The notes: generated from the letters alone by a model not told the origin. A DNA stretch of 16,588 nucleotides from Synergistaceae bacterium UBA1358 (GCA_002306075.1 DBRW01000012.1:1-16588), one strand, 5' to 3'. Shown: positions 1 through 7,783, counted from the first letter of the stretch. Numbers and translations are program-made.

Positions 1-953
1 CCTTCGTATGCCATCTCCGCGAACCTTACCTCAAGTTCCTTTTTGGTCTTGAGAGTGTCCTTTGAGAGGGTGATGGTCTCGAGCTTCTTGTGGGCTTCCA
101 TCAGTGCGAGGGCGCCGGGGCACTCGTAAACTTCGCGGCTCTTGAATCCGACGAGCCTGTCTTCGACCATGTCGATCCTTCCGTACCCGGCTTTTCCTGC
201 GGTCTTGTTCATAAAGTCGATCAGTTCTATGCTTCCCATTTTCTCCCCGTTTATCGCAACAGGGATACCTGCCTCAAATGTGATCTCGACCGTCACCTCT
301 TCGTCGGGAGCTTCCTTGGGATCAGTTGTGAGAGCGTAAGCATCCTTGGGCGGCTCGTTCCAGGGATCTTCGAGGATACCGCACTCGATCGACCTGCCCC
401 AGAGGTTGTCGTCGAGGCTGTACGGGCTCTTGCGCGTCGTCGGCACAGGAACGTTGTGGGCTTCGGCGTAGTCCATCTCTTCTTCCCTTGTGAAACCCCA
501 GTCGCGGACGGGAGCAAGAACTTCGATATCGGGGTTGAGCGCGTTGCAGCAAACTTCTATACGGACCTGATCCTGCCCCTTGCCGGTACATCCGTGAGCC
601 ACCGCTACGGCTCCCTCCTTTTCCGCGCACCAGATAAGTGCCTGGGCTATCATCGGACGCGAAAGCGCGGAGTTGAGGGGATAGACTCCCTGGTATACGG
701 CGTTTGCCTTCAGTGCCGGCCATACGAAAGTGTCGATGAAGGCCTCACGCAGGTCGACCACATAGGCCTTCACTGCTCCAGCCGCATAGGCCTTTGCCTT
801 TATCTCCTCAAGATTGTCTGCCTGCTGGCCGACATTCATCGTAAGGGTCACTACATCGTAGCCCTGATCGTGGAGCCAGGGGATCGCCACCGAGGTATCA
901 AGTCCTCCGCTGTACGCCAATACTACCTTGCCTTTTTTTTCTGCTGTCATCAT
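1..953 (-). CDS. argG: Argininosuccinate synthase, C-terminus cut by window edge
   Basis: ArgG joins citrulline and aspartate with ATP to form argininosuccinate, the penultimate step of arginine synthesis, in the cytoplasm. The N-terminal ATP pyrophosphatase loop AYSGGLDTS is at residues 13-21, and the family stretch HGCTGKGQDQVRIE follows near residues 115-130; later parts (SPYSLDDNLWGRSIE, YECPGALALMEAH) also read as ArgG. About 317 residues of a family that usually has about 400 are present; the rest lies beyond position 1. Two adjacent ATGs open the frame. I use the outer one because GGAGG sits 7 bases upstream. The gene lies behind a T-box leader with its own promoter, so it is expected to be controlled by tRNA charging rather than only by ArgR. 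Identification is secure. Confidence 0.97.
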   Translation of the reverse strand, partial: MMTAEKKGKVVLAYSGGLDTSVAIPWLHDQGYDVVTLTMNVGQQADNLEEIKAKAYAAGAVKAYVVDLREAFIDTFVWPALKANAVYQGVYPLNSALSRPMIAQALIWCAEKEGAVAVAHGCTGKGQDQVRIEVCCNALNPDIEVLAPVRDWGFTREEEMDYAEAHNVPVPTTRKSPYSLDDNLWGRSIECGILEDPWNEPPKDAYALTTDPKEAPDEEVTVEITFEAGIPVAINGEKMGSIELIDFMNKTAGKAGYGRIDMVEDRLVGFKSREVYECPGALALMEAHKKLETITLSKDTLKTKKELEVRFAEMAYE

Positions 954-1014
954 TTTGAATTCCTCCCAAATAAATTTATTCAAATTTTTTCTTTGGGCAC
1001 CAGTTCGCCCAAAC

Positions 1015-1059
1015 AAACAAAAAACTCGTCCCTCTTCCCGTTAAGGAAGAGGGACGAGT
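1015..1059 (-). terminator. T-box attenuator hairpin upstream of argG
   Basis: A perfect 15-bp stem (GGAAGAGGGACGAGT at 1045-1059 with its complement at 1024-1038) closes a short loop. On the minus strand it is followed by a T-rich tract (1015-1024 region). Its 5' arm overlaps the bases that form the T-box antiterminator, so it should form only when uncharged tRNA is not bound. Confidence 0.92.
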
Positions 1060-1380
1060 ATGATTTACCCGCGGTGCCACCCTCGTTGGCGCAGCGCGCC
1101 CACTTGGTTAGTTTGTTCTCGGAAAACTGCCGGACCCCCTACTTGATCGAAACGATCTTTCTTCGGGTTCTGCTCAGGGGTGCGGGAACTTCGATACTAC
1201 CTGCGAAAAGTGCTTTCAGCCGATGGCACTTTATCTCTGTCGCCGAGCAATCGAATCCATGGCCCCGTCATCGCATTTGTTATGCGCAACAAGGTCGATT
1301 CGTCGGGTACGTCGTGCTCGTTCGACAGCGGTGTAATGCAAAGCTCCAGCCTCCTTTTACGAGTATTTTCTAAAAACTTG
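1015..1380 (-). promoter_or_regulatory. T-box leader (tRNA-sensing riboswitch) of argG
   Basis: On the minus strand the T-box core AGGGTGGCACCGCGG lies at 1083-1069, followed by a long terminator hairpin with which it competes. A stem I of about 92 nt can be drawn between 1328-1323 and 1242-1237 (CTGTCG with CGACAG), then an asymmetric AA/G loop, then CGAGCA/TGCTCG (1320-1315 with 1249-1244). Just inside this helix the 5' strand of the loop has GUA. Its 3' strand has CGA at 1253-1251, one base from the helix, the position the specifier takes in glyQS-type leaders. A short stem III (GGCGC/GCGCC) directly precedes the T-box. The antiterminator bulge is UGGC, complementary to a tRNA ending GCCA (G73). 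The fold and the CGA (Arg) specifier are my inference; the T-box core is directly visible. Confidence 0.93.
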
Positions 1381-1386
1381 TGTGGT

Positions 1387-1414
1387 ATTTTATCACGTCT
1401 TGGATAAATGTCAA
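1387..1414 (-). promoter_or_regulatory. argG promoter (-35 TTGACA, -10 TAAAAT)
   Basis: A perfect TTGACA (1414-1409) is separated by 16 bases from TAAAAT (1392-1387). Transcription would start near 1380, about 50 bases before stem I of the T-box leader. The promoter begins 14 bases past the surE stop codon, so argG is a separate transcription unit. Confidence 0.85.
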
Positions 1415-1427
1415 CAAAAACTGCCTT

Positions 1428-2246
1428 TTATTTTTCGTGTTCTGCTGAATTATTATTGATCTTAGTCTCTATATAGGCTTCCAGACCGGCTTTCTTGCAT
1501 TCTCTATGAGTCTCGAAGTTTGTCATTTCCATGTGGACAGGTGTGACTGAAACATAATTGTTAGCAACGGCCCAAACATCGGTGCCGTCCGACATGTCAT
1601 CTTCAATGTTCCCGCCTATCCAGTATGCCTCCCCGCCGTTAGGGGTCTTTACCGTCCTTATCTTGTCGACGTAGCGGCGGACGCCTTTTCTCGTCACGAG
1701 AACGCCCTTTATCTCCGAGATGGGGACATTGGGGACATTGACGTTGTACAGGATCCCCTCGGGGATGGGAGACTGCTTTGTCCAGTCAAGGAGGGCCATC
1801 ACGATCTCAGCCGCGGTCTCATTGTGCAGTTCCTTGTCTTTGGAGCTTGATACAAGCGATACCGCTATAGAGGGGTAGCCGAAGATCACGCCCTCCATAG
1901 CGGCGCATACGGTGCCGGAGTAGGTGAGGTCGTCACCAAGGTTCGGTCCCTGGTTGATGCCTGATATGACCATATCTGGTTCAAACCCCATCGCGTCTAT
2001 TGCCATTATTACGCAGTCGGTAGGCGTACCGTCGCAGGCCTTGGCCGTGAAATCTGCAGACAGGAAGAGCCTGTTCACGTTCCTCAGATGCACCGGCCTG
2101 TCCATGGTCATTGCGTGGCCGCAGCCGCTCCTTTCCCTGTCCGGAGCCACAAGAAGGACATTATGTCCTGCTTCTGTCAGGCTCTTCGCCAGCGTCTGTA
2201 TCCCAATGGAATATACTCCGTCGTCGTTTGTCAGCAAAATCTTCAT
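1428..2246 (-). CDS. surE: 5'/3'-nucleotidase SurE
   Basis: SurE is a metal-dependent nucleoside-5'(3')-monophosphate phosphatase of the cytoplasm, linked to stationary-phase survival. The family signature is clear: MKILLTNDDG at the N-terminus with metal ligands D8 and D9, S40 in the ERSGCGHAMT loop, and SGINQGPNLGDDLTYSGTV at 95-113 containing the metal-binding N98. The length of 272 residues is slightly above the usual 250-260. The ATG start has AGGTGG about 10 bases upstream. The gene starts 14 bases after the M50 protease stop codon, so the two are likely cotranscribed. No terminator is visible between its stop and the argG promoter. Identification is secure; the physiological role here is not shown by the sequence. 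Confidence 0.96.
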   Translation of the reverse strand: MKILLTNDDGVYSIGIQTLAKSLTEAGHNVLLVAPDRERSGCGHAMTMDRPVHLRNVNRLFLSADFTAKACDGTPTDCVIMAIDAMGFEPDMVISGINQGPNLGDDLTYSGTVCAAMEGVIFGYPSIAVSLVSSSKDKELHNETAAEIVMALLDWTKQSPIPEGILYNVNVPNVPISEIKGVLVTRKGVRRYVDKIRTVKTPNGGEAYWIGGNIEDDMSDGTDVWAVANNYVSVTPVHMEMTNFETHRECKKAGLEAYIETKINNNSAEHEK

Positions 2247-2260
2247 TTATTCGGTACCAC

Positions 2261-2878
2261 CTAAAGTATTATGTTGAGGATAAGTCTCATCAGCGGGCTC
2301 ATGAGGACAGGGATCACTCCGAGTATCATCAGTCCGACGATGACAAACATCCCATATCTTTCCATCGTGTAATAAACATTGAGGTATTTGTATGGGAGCA
2401 TGACATACAGTACACGCGACCCGTCAAGCGGGGGTATCGGCAGAAGGTTGAATGCTGCAAGCCCCACGTTCATGTAGATCATTATGAGTATAAACTGCTG
2501 TGCGGCATAGGTCTGGAAAAGCACGGGGAAAAGCTTCACGAACTGCGCGCAGACAAAGGCCGTAAGTATGTTTCCCGCAGCTCCCGCCAGACTCACAAGC
2601 GCCATATCCCTTCTCGGGTGCTTAAAATATCCGGGGTTGATGGGAACCGGCTTCGCCCATCCGAACCTGAAAAGAAGAAGGCATAGCGCACCTATCGGAT
2701 CAAGATGATGCAGCGGGTTCAGACTCAGCCTGCCGTCCATCTTGGCTGTCGGATCCCCGAGCTTCATTGCGGCATAGCCGTGACAAAATTCGTGAAATGT
2801 TATAGCCCAAAGCACCGCGGGCAGACTCAGGAGAAGTTCAGCCAGACGCGCCGTAATATTCCCGCCACCGAAAAACAC
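2261..2878 (-). CDS. M50-family site-2-type membrane metalloprotease
   Basis: This 205-residue, multi-spanning membrane protein carries the zinc motif HEFCH (H29, E30, H33) in its first hydrophobic segment, and the third ligand region NLLPIPPLDGSR (N145, D152, G153) in a later one. This is the arrangement of the short, PDZ-less branch of the M50 site-2 protease family, which cleaves within membranes. The substrate is unknown; such proteins are often annotated only as 'site-2 protease family protein'. At least four hydrophobic segments are visible (about 12-30, 61-75, 93-115, 128-150, 175-200). The start is GTG at 2878; the upstream frame closes at once with TGA, so no longer version is possible. 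It precedes surE by 14 bases in the same direction. Confidence 0.92.
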   Translation of the reverse strand: MFFGGGNITARLAELLLSLPAVLWAITFHEFCHGYAAMKLGDPTAKMDGRLSLNPLHHLDPIGALCLLLFRFGWAKPVPINPGYFKHPRRDMALVSLAGAAGNILTAFVCAQFVKLFPVLFQTYAAQQFILIMIYMNVGLAAFNLLPIPPLDGSRVLYVMLPYKYLNVYYTMERYGMFVIVGLMILGVIPVLMSPLMRLILNIIL

Positions 2879-2919
2879 CGATGATCACATCCCTATCGAT
2901 CAGAAATTTTACAAAATGT

Positions 2920-2928
2920 ATTTTATCA
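2920..2928 (-). promoter_or_regulatory. Candidate extended -10 promoter for the M50-surE operon
   Basis: TGATAAAAT on the minus strand (TG at 2928-2927, TAAAAT at 2925-2920) has the extended -10 form and uses the same hexamer as the argG promoter. It lies about 42 bases before the GTG start. I see no good -35 box, so this is tentative. Confidence 0.35.
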
Positions 2929-2968
2929 TGACTGGCAAGAGGCCCTTAGCGGCAAATCACAAATATCT

Positions 2969-3676
2969 TTATGCTTCCCAGACCCAATATACCCCGACTG
3001 TACCGTCCGCTGCCGAAACTTCGGCCTCTCTTCCGCCGGCGAGCCTGTTGCTTACACTGTAAGGTTCGCCGTATTTAAGCACAACATTATCAAGAGGCCA
3101 TCTTACACCCTTGATCGATACGCCCCTGCTTTCGCCGGTGAAGGATATCAGGGATATGGCGCCGGGCACCTTTCCGAAGCTGATCTTCAGGCGTTCGGGC
3201 CCGTGCAGAAAGATCATGCCCTCCCTCTCATCGGCCATTCCAAGCGGCCTGATGCCGCCGCCGCAGTTCAGGAAAGAGACGACCGTAGACCAGAGATGGT
3301 CGAACCTCCCCGCAAATCCGCCTGTCACGAAGAGAGCTTTCTCACTCCCCTCATCCTGCCGGGAAAGAAGGCCGAGTGCTATCTGGAAGTCGGTAAGGTC
3401 CTTGTCCCTGTCAAATTTTCTTACGTCCGCCCCGCTGTCTGCCGCCCACTTCCAGGCTTCGGGAGATGCGCTGTCTCCGTCCCCGACCAGTTTGTCCGGC
3501 AGGATGCCCGCATCGAAACAGGGATCCACACCGCTGTCCACCGCCCATATTCCACTGTGGAAATCGACTGATCTCATCCACCCTGTTGCCGGCTTCCTGC
3601 CGCCAAGCACCATCATAGTTATTTCAAGATCACACTCTGTCTCAATGGTCAGATCAGGCAGAACTATCGTTTTCAA
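2969..3676 (-). CDS. thiN: Thiamine pyrophosphokinase
   Basis: This enzyme transfers pyrophosphate from ATP to thiamine, making thiamine diphosphate in one salvage step. Motifs of the family are present in order: VDSG near 46-49, GDGDS at 65-69, DRDKDLTDFQIA at 89-100 with the acidic metal ligands, and GGFAGRFDHLW at 119-129. A C-terminal beta-rich domain contains the conserved SN at 209-210. The length of 235 residues is slightly long because of about 20 extra N-terminal residues. The start is TTG at 3676, supported by GGGAG 9 bases upstream; a later ATG would cut into the fold. It is divergent from thiW, which encodes a thiamine-related transporter subunit, so uptake and activation are paired. 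Confidence is high from motifs. Confidence 0.94.
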   Translation of the reverse strand: MKTIVLPDLTIETECDLEITMMVLGGRKPATGWMRSVDFHSGIWAVDSGVDPCFDAGILPDKLVGDGDSASPEAWKWAADSGADVRKFDRDKDLTDFQIALGLLSRQDEGSEKALFVTGGFAGRFDHLWSTVVSFLNCGGGIRPLGMADEREGMIFLHGPERLKISFGKVPGAISLISFTGESRGVSIKGVRWPLDNVVLKYGEPYSVSNRLAGGREAEVSAADGTVGVYWVWEA

Positions 3677-3713
3677 TCAAAACAACTCCCAAAAGAGGAA
3701 TAACTATCCGGTT

Positions 3714-3719
3714 ATTATA
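3714..3719 (-). promoter_or_regulatory. Candidate thiN -10 box (TATAAT)
   Basis: A perfect TATAAT on the minus strand lies about 37 bases before the thiN start codon. A weak TTGAGT is 19 bases upstream. No TPP riboswitch core is visible between this site and the start codon. Confidence 0.4.
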
Positions 3720-3873
3720 CATTAACAAGGAAAAGCACACTCAAATAATGACCTCACTACCTGTGATTCTTTGATAGAATATTGTGGGCGTCAAGAACCC
3801 TGTCACATATTGGCTTAACAAATACGCGCAAGAGGATAACGGTATCCTGATATGAACCCAATAGGTGTTTGAT

Positions 3874-4404
3874 ATGAACAAAAACAAAGACATGAAAATG
3901 ACTATTTTCAAAAAAGCCCTTGCTGCAGGGATACTTGCAGGTGCGGGAGTGGCTCTCTCTTTTGTCTCCATTCCTGTGGGGCCAACCAAATGCTTTCCTT
4001 TTCAGCATTCGATAAACGTTATCGCCGGTGTTTTGCTTGGACCGTTCTGGGCTGTGGGAACAGCCTTCACTACTAGCCTGATAAGAAACATGATGGGCAC
4101 AGGAAGCCTTTTCGCTTTTCCCGGAAGCATATTCGGGGCACTTCTTGTTGGTATGGCTGGAAAGTACCTGCATGGGAGACATAAGCTTTTTTCCGCTCTC
4201 GCCGAACCTGTCGGGACAGGCATCATAGGTGCATGGGTCAGCGCAGCCATGGTGGCTCCTCTGACAGGAGCATCAGTGAACTTTGCTTTCTTCGCTTTCT
4301 CTTTTTTGACAAGCAGTCTGCCGGGTGCTGCTATAGGCGCGGCTGTGCTTTATTCCCTTGAAAAGAGGTCTGTGATAAGCCGGTTTGAAGATATTATGAT
4401 CTAG
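3874..4404 (+). CDS. thiW: ECF transporter substrate-binding subunit ThiW
   Basis: ThiW is the membrane S component of an energy-coupling-factor transporter thought to import a thiamine precursor (the thiazole moiety). It needs shared EcfA/EcfT partners encoded elsewhere. The protein is a hydrophobic multi-pass one of 176 residues. Recognisable family stretches are IPVGPTKCFPFQHSINVIAG, GTGSLFAFPGSIFGALL and the C-terminal SSLPGAAIG region. I chose the ATG at 3874, which has AGGTG six bases upstream; a GTG at 3865 in the same frame has no ribosome-binding site. It is divergent from thiN. Its 3' end overlaps the 3' end of coaE by 11 bases in convergent orientation, so there is no room for a terminator between them. 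Confidence 0.93.
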   Translation: MNKNKDMKMTIFKKALAAGILAGAGVALSFVSIPVGPTKCFPFQHSINVIAGVLLGPFWAVGTAFTTSLIRNMMGTGSLFAFPGSIFGALLVGMAGKYLHGRHKLFSALAEPVGTGIIGAWVSAAMVAPLTGASVNFAFFAFSFLTSSLPGAAIGAAVLYSLEKRSVISRFEDIMI

Positions 4405-4990
4405 AAGATCTTTCCTTTTCCATAAATATCTTCCCAAGCTCCCTGGCCTTGGCTTCCCATTCCTCTTTCGTTCCGGAGTTCTCCAGGACCCAGTCTGACC
4501 TTCTTATCTTTTCATCTCTAGGCATAAGCCGGCTCTCACGTCTTTTTATCTCATCCGGATCCCATCCCCTCGAAGCGTTGCGTACAGCACGTTTTTCCGG
4601 GGACGCCGAAACGAATACCACGATATCCATCCATTCGGGACGTCCGCATTCAAAGAGCAAGGGGATCTCCACAACTACCCACCCATCGGCGCCTTTTACA
4701 AACTCTTCTATCGTGGAAATGGTCGCAGGATGCAGAAGATCTGAGACAAACTCATATTCTTCCTCATCGGAAAAAATTTTCGCGGCTATCTTCGCATAAA
4801 CAGACTTCTGATCCCCGTCAAAAAAATCGCAGCCCCATCTTTCGGCCGCCTTTTTCTGAACGGCAGGGTCATTCCACATATCCCGAGCGACCCTGTCGGC
4901 ATCGATGACCGTTGCCCCCATCTCCTGCCACACCCTGGCCAGGGTGCTCTTACCAGCGCCAACGTCTCCTGTCAGTCCTACTGTCAGCAA
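4394..4990 (-). CDS. coaE: Dephospho-CoA kinase
   Basis: CoaE phosphorylates the 3'-hydroxyl of dephospho-CoA with ATP, the last step of coenzyme A synthesis. The P-loop GDVGAGKST is at residues 8-16, followed by VIDADRVARDMW with D30 and D32 in the conserved DAD segment. LLHPATI, the VEIPLLFE stretch and a lid-like region near KRAVRNASRGWD are also present. The length of 198 residues is typical. The start is TTG at 4990 with a strong GGAGG eight bases upstream; both sit inside the end of the helicase gene, which this gene overlaps by 41 bases in another frame. Translation is probably coupled to the helicase. Identification is secure. Confidence 0.95.
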   Translation of the reverse strand: MLTVGLTGDVGAGKSTLARVWQEMGATVIDADRVARDMWNDPAVQKKAAERWGCDFFDGDQKSVYAKIAAKIFSDEEEYEFVSDLLHPATISTIEEFVKGADGWVVVEIPLLFECGRPEWMDIVVFVSASPEKRAVRNASRGWDPDEIKRRESRLMPRDEKIRRSDWVLENSGTKEEWEAKARELGKIFMEKERSSRS

Positions 4991-6914
4991 AATAACCGCC
5001 TCCGGCTGTATCGTCTTTTATCTCAGTCGAGCTCGTTGGGATCTCCCCAATGAACCTCGATGTCCTGTTTCTCTGCACACCTCCGAACAGGAGCCTCGAA
5101 GCAGAACCGCTCATGAAGAGCCGCTCCATTGCCCTGGTCATGCCAACGTAACAGAGCCTTCGTTCTTCTGAGAGGTCGCTCTCCCCATCGACGGCGCGTG
5201 CGCTGGGAAAGATGCCCTCCTCCATCCCCATTATGAATACGACGGGGAACTCGAGTCCCTTTGCAGCATGGAGCGTGAGGAGGTTGACCCTGTCCTCAGT
5301 ATCGTTCCCTGCGTCCTGATCGGTGAAGAGGGGTATCTCTGTGAGTACCTGGGCGATATCCCCTTCCTCCGGGACCAGGGAGAGTATTTCAAGAACGTTC
5401 TCGACCCGCTCCTCCCAGTCTTCAGTGTAGTTGGCCTTAAGGTATTCCTCGTAGCCCTGGGAGTAGAGCACGGACCTTACAGCCTCGTGGACATCGGAGG
5501 AGAGTTCGAGGATCTGAAGCATATTCTTTGCCAGTTCTTTGACCCCGCTGCCCGATTTCCCCTTCAGGCCCCCTCCGGTCTCCGCGATCTCCTTCCAGAC
5601 ATCGGCCGCATCGATCCCGGCAGTTTTCTGAAGCTGTTCCGAGAGCAATTCGACGCTCTTTTTCCCTACACCGCGGACCGGAACGTTCGCCACCCTGGCA
5701 AGGGATATGCTGTCTCTGGGGTTGACCGCGAGACGAAGCATCGAAAGGACATCCTTGACTTCGAGCCTTTCGTAGAATGCAAGCCCGCGAATGACCCTGT
5801 ACGAAATACCTTTTTCGAGAAGCGCCTGTTCGATCCCGCGGCTGAGGGCGTTCATCCTGTAAAGGACCGCCATCTCGCAGTACCTGTAGCCTTCGTCCCT
5901 CAGTCTCTCGATCCGGTTTGAGATCCATTCGGATTCATCCATGTCCGTACGCGCCCTGTATATGTTTATCGGTTCGCCCCTCGGCGCAGCTGTCCATAGG
6001 TCCTTCGGATGCCTGTCAGAGTTCCTCTTGATGACGCCGTTGGCACCTTCAAGTATCTTCCCGGTAGATCTGTAGTTCTGGTCAAGGACGACGATCTTCG
6101 CCCCCCTGAAGTCATTGGCAAAGTTCATGATCATGCTCATGTCGGCTCCGCGCCATCCGTATATCGACTGGTCCGGGTCCCCGACGACCATTATCTTTCT
6201 TCCGAAATCGACAAGGCAGCGCAAGAGGAGGTACTGGGGCCTGTTCACATCCTGGTACTCATCGACCAGTATCCAGTCCAGACGTGAACGTTCCCGCTCA
6301 CGCACCTCCTTGTTTGTGGCAAGGATATGCAGGGGCAGGACCATCAGGTCGTCAAAGTCCAGCGCTCCCTGAGAAAGCAGATGCTGCCTGTATTTCTCAT
6401 ACAAGGGAAGCCATCTGGACTGGATCGCCGGTTCCATTGTCACGGGATTCGATTCCGTCTTGACCTTTGAAATAAGTTCCATGGCCCCCCCGACATCCAT
6501 TATCCTGGGATCTATGTCAAGCTGGGTCAGTATCTTTTTTATGACGTTCCTCGTGTCTCCCCTGTCAAAGACCACAAAGCTTTTCGGATAGCCCAGCTTC
6601 GTCAGCGCGTCCGGATATCTGTGGAGGAAACGGAGTCCGTACGCATGGAAGGTGGATACCTCCATGCCCCTGAGACCGGACCCGAGTAGTTTTTCGACCC
6701 TGGTCTTCATCTCTTTGGCAGCCTTGTTGGTAAAGGTAAGCGCAAGGATCCTCCACGGCGCGACCTTTTGGACTCCGATGAGATAGGCTATCTTTGAGGT
6801 AAGGACCCTTGTCTTTCCGCTGCCTGCACCTGCGAGCACGAGCTCATGCCCATCGCAGTATACTACAGCCTCTTTTTGTTTCGGGTTTAGGGAATCAATG
6901 ATCTTATCCGTCAT
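4950..6914 (-). CDS. UvrD/PcrA-type ATP-dependent DNA helicase
   Basis: A superfamily 1A 3'-5' helicase that unwinds DNA in repair and replication restart. All motifs are present: Q motif LNPKQKEAV near the N-terminus, Walker A AGAGSGKT near 28-35, motif Ia TFTNKAAKEMK, Walker B DEYQD at 218-222, motif III GDPDQSIYGWRGA at 245-257, motif IV QNYRST near 279-284, motif V LTLHAAKGLEFPVVF and motif VI RRLCYVGMTRAMERL. At 654 residues it ends about 40 residues after motif VI (RFIGEIPTS). It therefore lacks most of the extended C-terminal tail of PcrA/UvrD that contacts RNA polymerase, and is nearer Rep in length. UvrD, PcrA and Rep cannot be told apart here, so no symbol is given. The ATG has AAGGTGA about ten bases upstream. 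Confidence 0.95.
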   Translation of the reverse strand: MTDKIIDSLNPKQKEAVVYCDGHELVLAGAGSGKTRVLTSKIAYLIGVQKVAPWRILALTFTNKAAKEMKTRVEKLLGSGLRGMEVSTFHAYGLRFLHRYPDALTKLGYPKSFVVFDRGDTRNVIKKILTQLDIDPRIMDVGGAMELISKVKTESNPVTMEPAIQSRWLPLYEKYRQHLLSQGALDFDDLMVLPLHILATNKEVRERERSRLDWILVDEYQDVNRPQYLLLRCLVDFGRKIMVVGDPDQSIYGWRGADMSMIMNFANDFRGAKIVVLDQNYRSTGKILEGANGVIKRNSDRHPKDLWTAAPRGEPINIYRARTDMDESEWISNRIERLRDEGYRYCEMAVLYRMNALSRGIEQALLEKGISYRVIRGLAFYERLEVKDVLSMLRLAVNPRDSISLARVANVPVRGVGKKSVELLSEQLQKTAGIDAADVWKEIAETGGGLKGKSGSGVKELAKNMLQILELSSDVHEAVRSVLYSQGYEEYLKANYTEDWEERVENVLEILSLVPEEGDIAQVLTEIPLFTDQDAGNDTEDRVNLLTLHAAKGLEFPVVFIMGMEEGIFPSARAVDGESDLSEERRLCYVGMTRAMERLFMSGSASRLLFGGVQRNRTSRFIGEIPTSSTEIKDDTAGGGYFADSRTDRRRWRW

Positions 6915-6953
6915 ATCTCAGCTATCACCTTTAGTCTCCGTTTATCGTTTATG

Positions 6954-6976
6954 AAAAAAGGGGCCTTTCGGCCCCC
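6954..6976 (-). terminator. Rho-independent terminator of hpf
   Basis: On the minus strand GGGGCC-GAAA-GGCCCC is followed by six T. The hairpin lies about 77 bases past the hpf stop and about 40 before the helicase start, separating the two transcription units. Confidence 0.9.
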
Positions 6977-7052
6977 CTATATTACTACTTATCGTTTCTG
7001 CCACAAATACCGCTTCTGATGCGGCAGCATCCGCCGTGCAGTCAGCCGGGGA

Positions 7053-7595
7053 TCACTTCGGCTCAAGCAGGCCGTATCCGCCTTCCTCCCTGCGATAAAC
7101 GACGTTGATGGCTCCGGTCTGGTCATTCTTGAAGATAAAGAAACTGTGCCCGAGAAGATCCATCTGCATCGTCGCTTCGATCGGGGTCATGACCTCAACG
7201 TTGAATCTCTTGGTCTTGACTATATCGCGCGATGCCTCTTCCTTTTCAGGACTCAGCGGCATGAGCTCCGGGTCGATATCGAATGAGAAATCCTGTACCT
7301 TCAGCCTTGCCTTGTCTGTAAGATAGCCCTTGTGTCTCTTCACCTGACGCTCGATGTTCTTGAGCGCCTTGTCAAAGGCTTTCCTGAGATCGGGTGCGTA
7401 GTCCTCGCCCCTCATTACCACCCCGTTAACGTTGGAGGTTATCTCTACGACATTCATACCGCGCTTGAAGTTCAGTGCGATCTGCGTGTCAATGATCTTG
7501 TCAAAGAATTTTTCGATTTTCCCTACCTTCTTTTCCATGTATTCTTTGACTTCTGTCGGCAGTTCCACATTGCGTGTAAGAAAACGTACCTCCAT
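7053..7595 (-). CDS. hpf: Long-form ribosome hibernation promoting factor
   Basis: HPF binds the 30S decoding region of idle ribosomes; the long form also dimerises them into inactive 100S particles. The N-terminal HPF/YfiA domain covers about residues 1-95, with the basic helix ending KNIERQVKRHKG. After a linker of about 30 residues comes the C-terminal dimerisation domain (about 125-180) with KRFNVEVMTPIEATMQMDLLGHSFFIFKN and NVVYRREEGGYGLL, shown here in two parts as characteristic elements. At 180 residues it is a normal long HPF. The ATG start has GGAGG seven bases upstream. The gene is monocistronic, with its own promoter and terminator, as expected for growth-phase control. Identification is secure. 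Confidence 0.96.
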   Translation of the reverse strand: MEVRFLTRNVELPTEVKEYMEKKVGKIEKFFDKIIDTQIALNFKRGMNVVEITSNVNGVVMRGEDYAPDLRKAFDKALKNIERQVKRHKGYLTDKARLKVQDFSFDIDPELMPLSPEKEEASRDIVKTKRFNVEVMTPIEATMQMDLLGHSFFIFKNDQTGAINVVYRREEGGYGLLEPK

Positions 7596-7646
7596 GGCAA
7601 CTCCTCCATTCGAAGTGATGTGGATGATACTATTGCTGATGAGTTA

Positions 7647-7675
7647 ATTGTATCATCATATGCGGCCGCTCTCAA
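7647..7675 (-). promoter_or_regulatory. hpf promoter (TTGAGA, 17 bp, TACAAT with extended TG)
   Basis: TTGAGA (7675-7670) and TACAAT (7652-7647) are separated by 17 bases on the minus strand, and a TG one base before the -10 adds the extended form. It lies about 50 bases before the hpf start. It looks like a housekeeping sigma-70 promoter; no stress-sigma signature is evident. Confidence 0.75.
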
Positions 7676-7718
7676 ACGACTAAATTATGTATATTTGCCT
7701 ATTCGAAAATCGGTTTCA

Positions 7719-7746
7719 TTGACTGAAAAAGAGCCTACGGTATAAT
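7719..7746 (+). promoter_or_regulatory. Aminotransferase promoter (TTGACT, 16 bp, TATAAT)
   Basis: TTGACT at 7719-7724 and a perfect TATAAT at 7741-7746 with a 16-base spacer lie about 38 bases before the ATG at 7784, which has a GAGGGGG ribosome-binding site. Confidence 0.85.
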
Positions 7747-7783
7747 CACAGGTAAGCAGGATAACTGAAGAGGGGGAAATGTA

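Noticed and set aside
90..1373. 427-codon plus-strand open frame
   Set aside because: It runs antisense through argG and its T-box leader; ArgG motifs on the other strand are unmistakable, and the plus-strand translation has no recognisable domain.
3720..3873. TPP riboswitch before thiW
   Set aside because: A CCTGAT followed by GAACCC looks reminiscent, but the order of the core elements is wrong and the CUGAGA motif is absent.
5268..5921. 217-codon plus-strand open frame
   Set aside because: It is antisense to the helicase between motifs IV and V and has no ribosome-binding site or domain.
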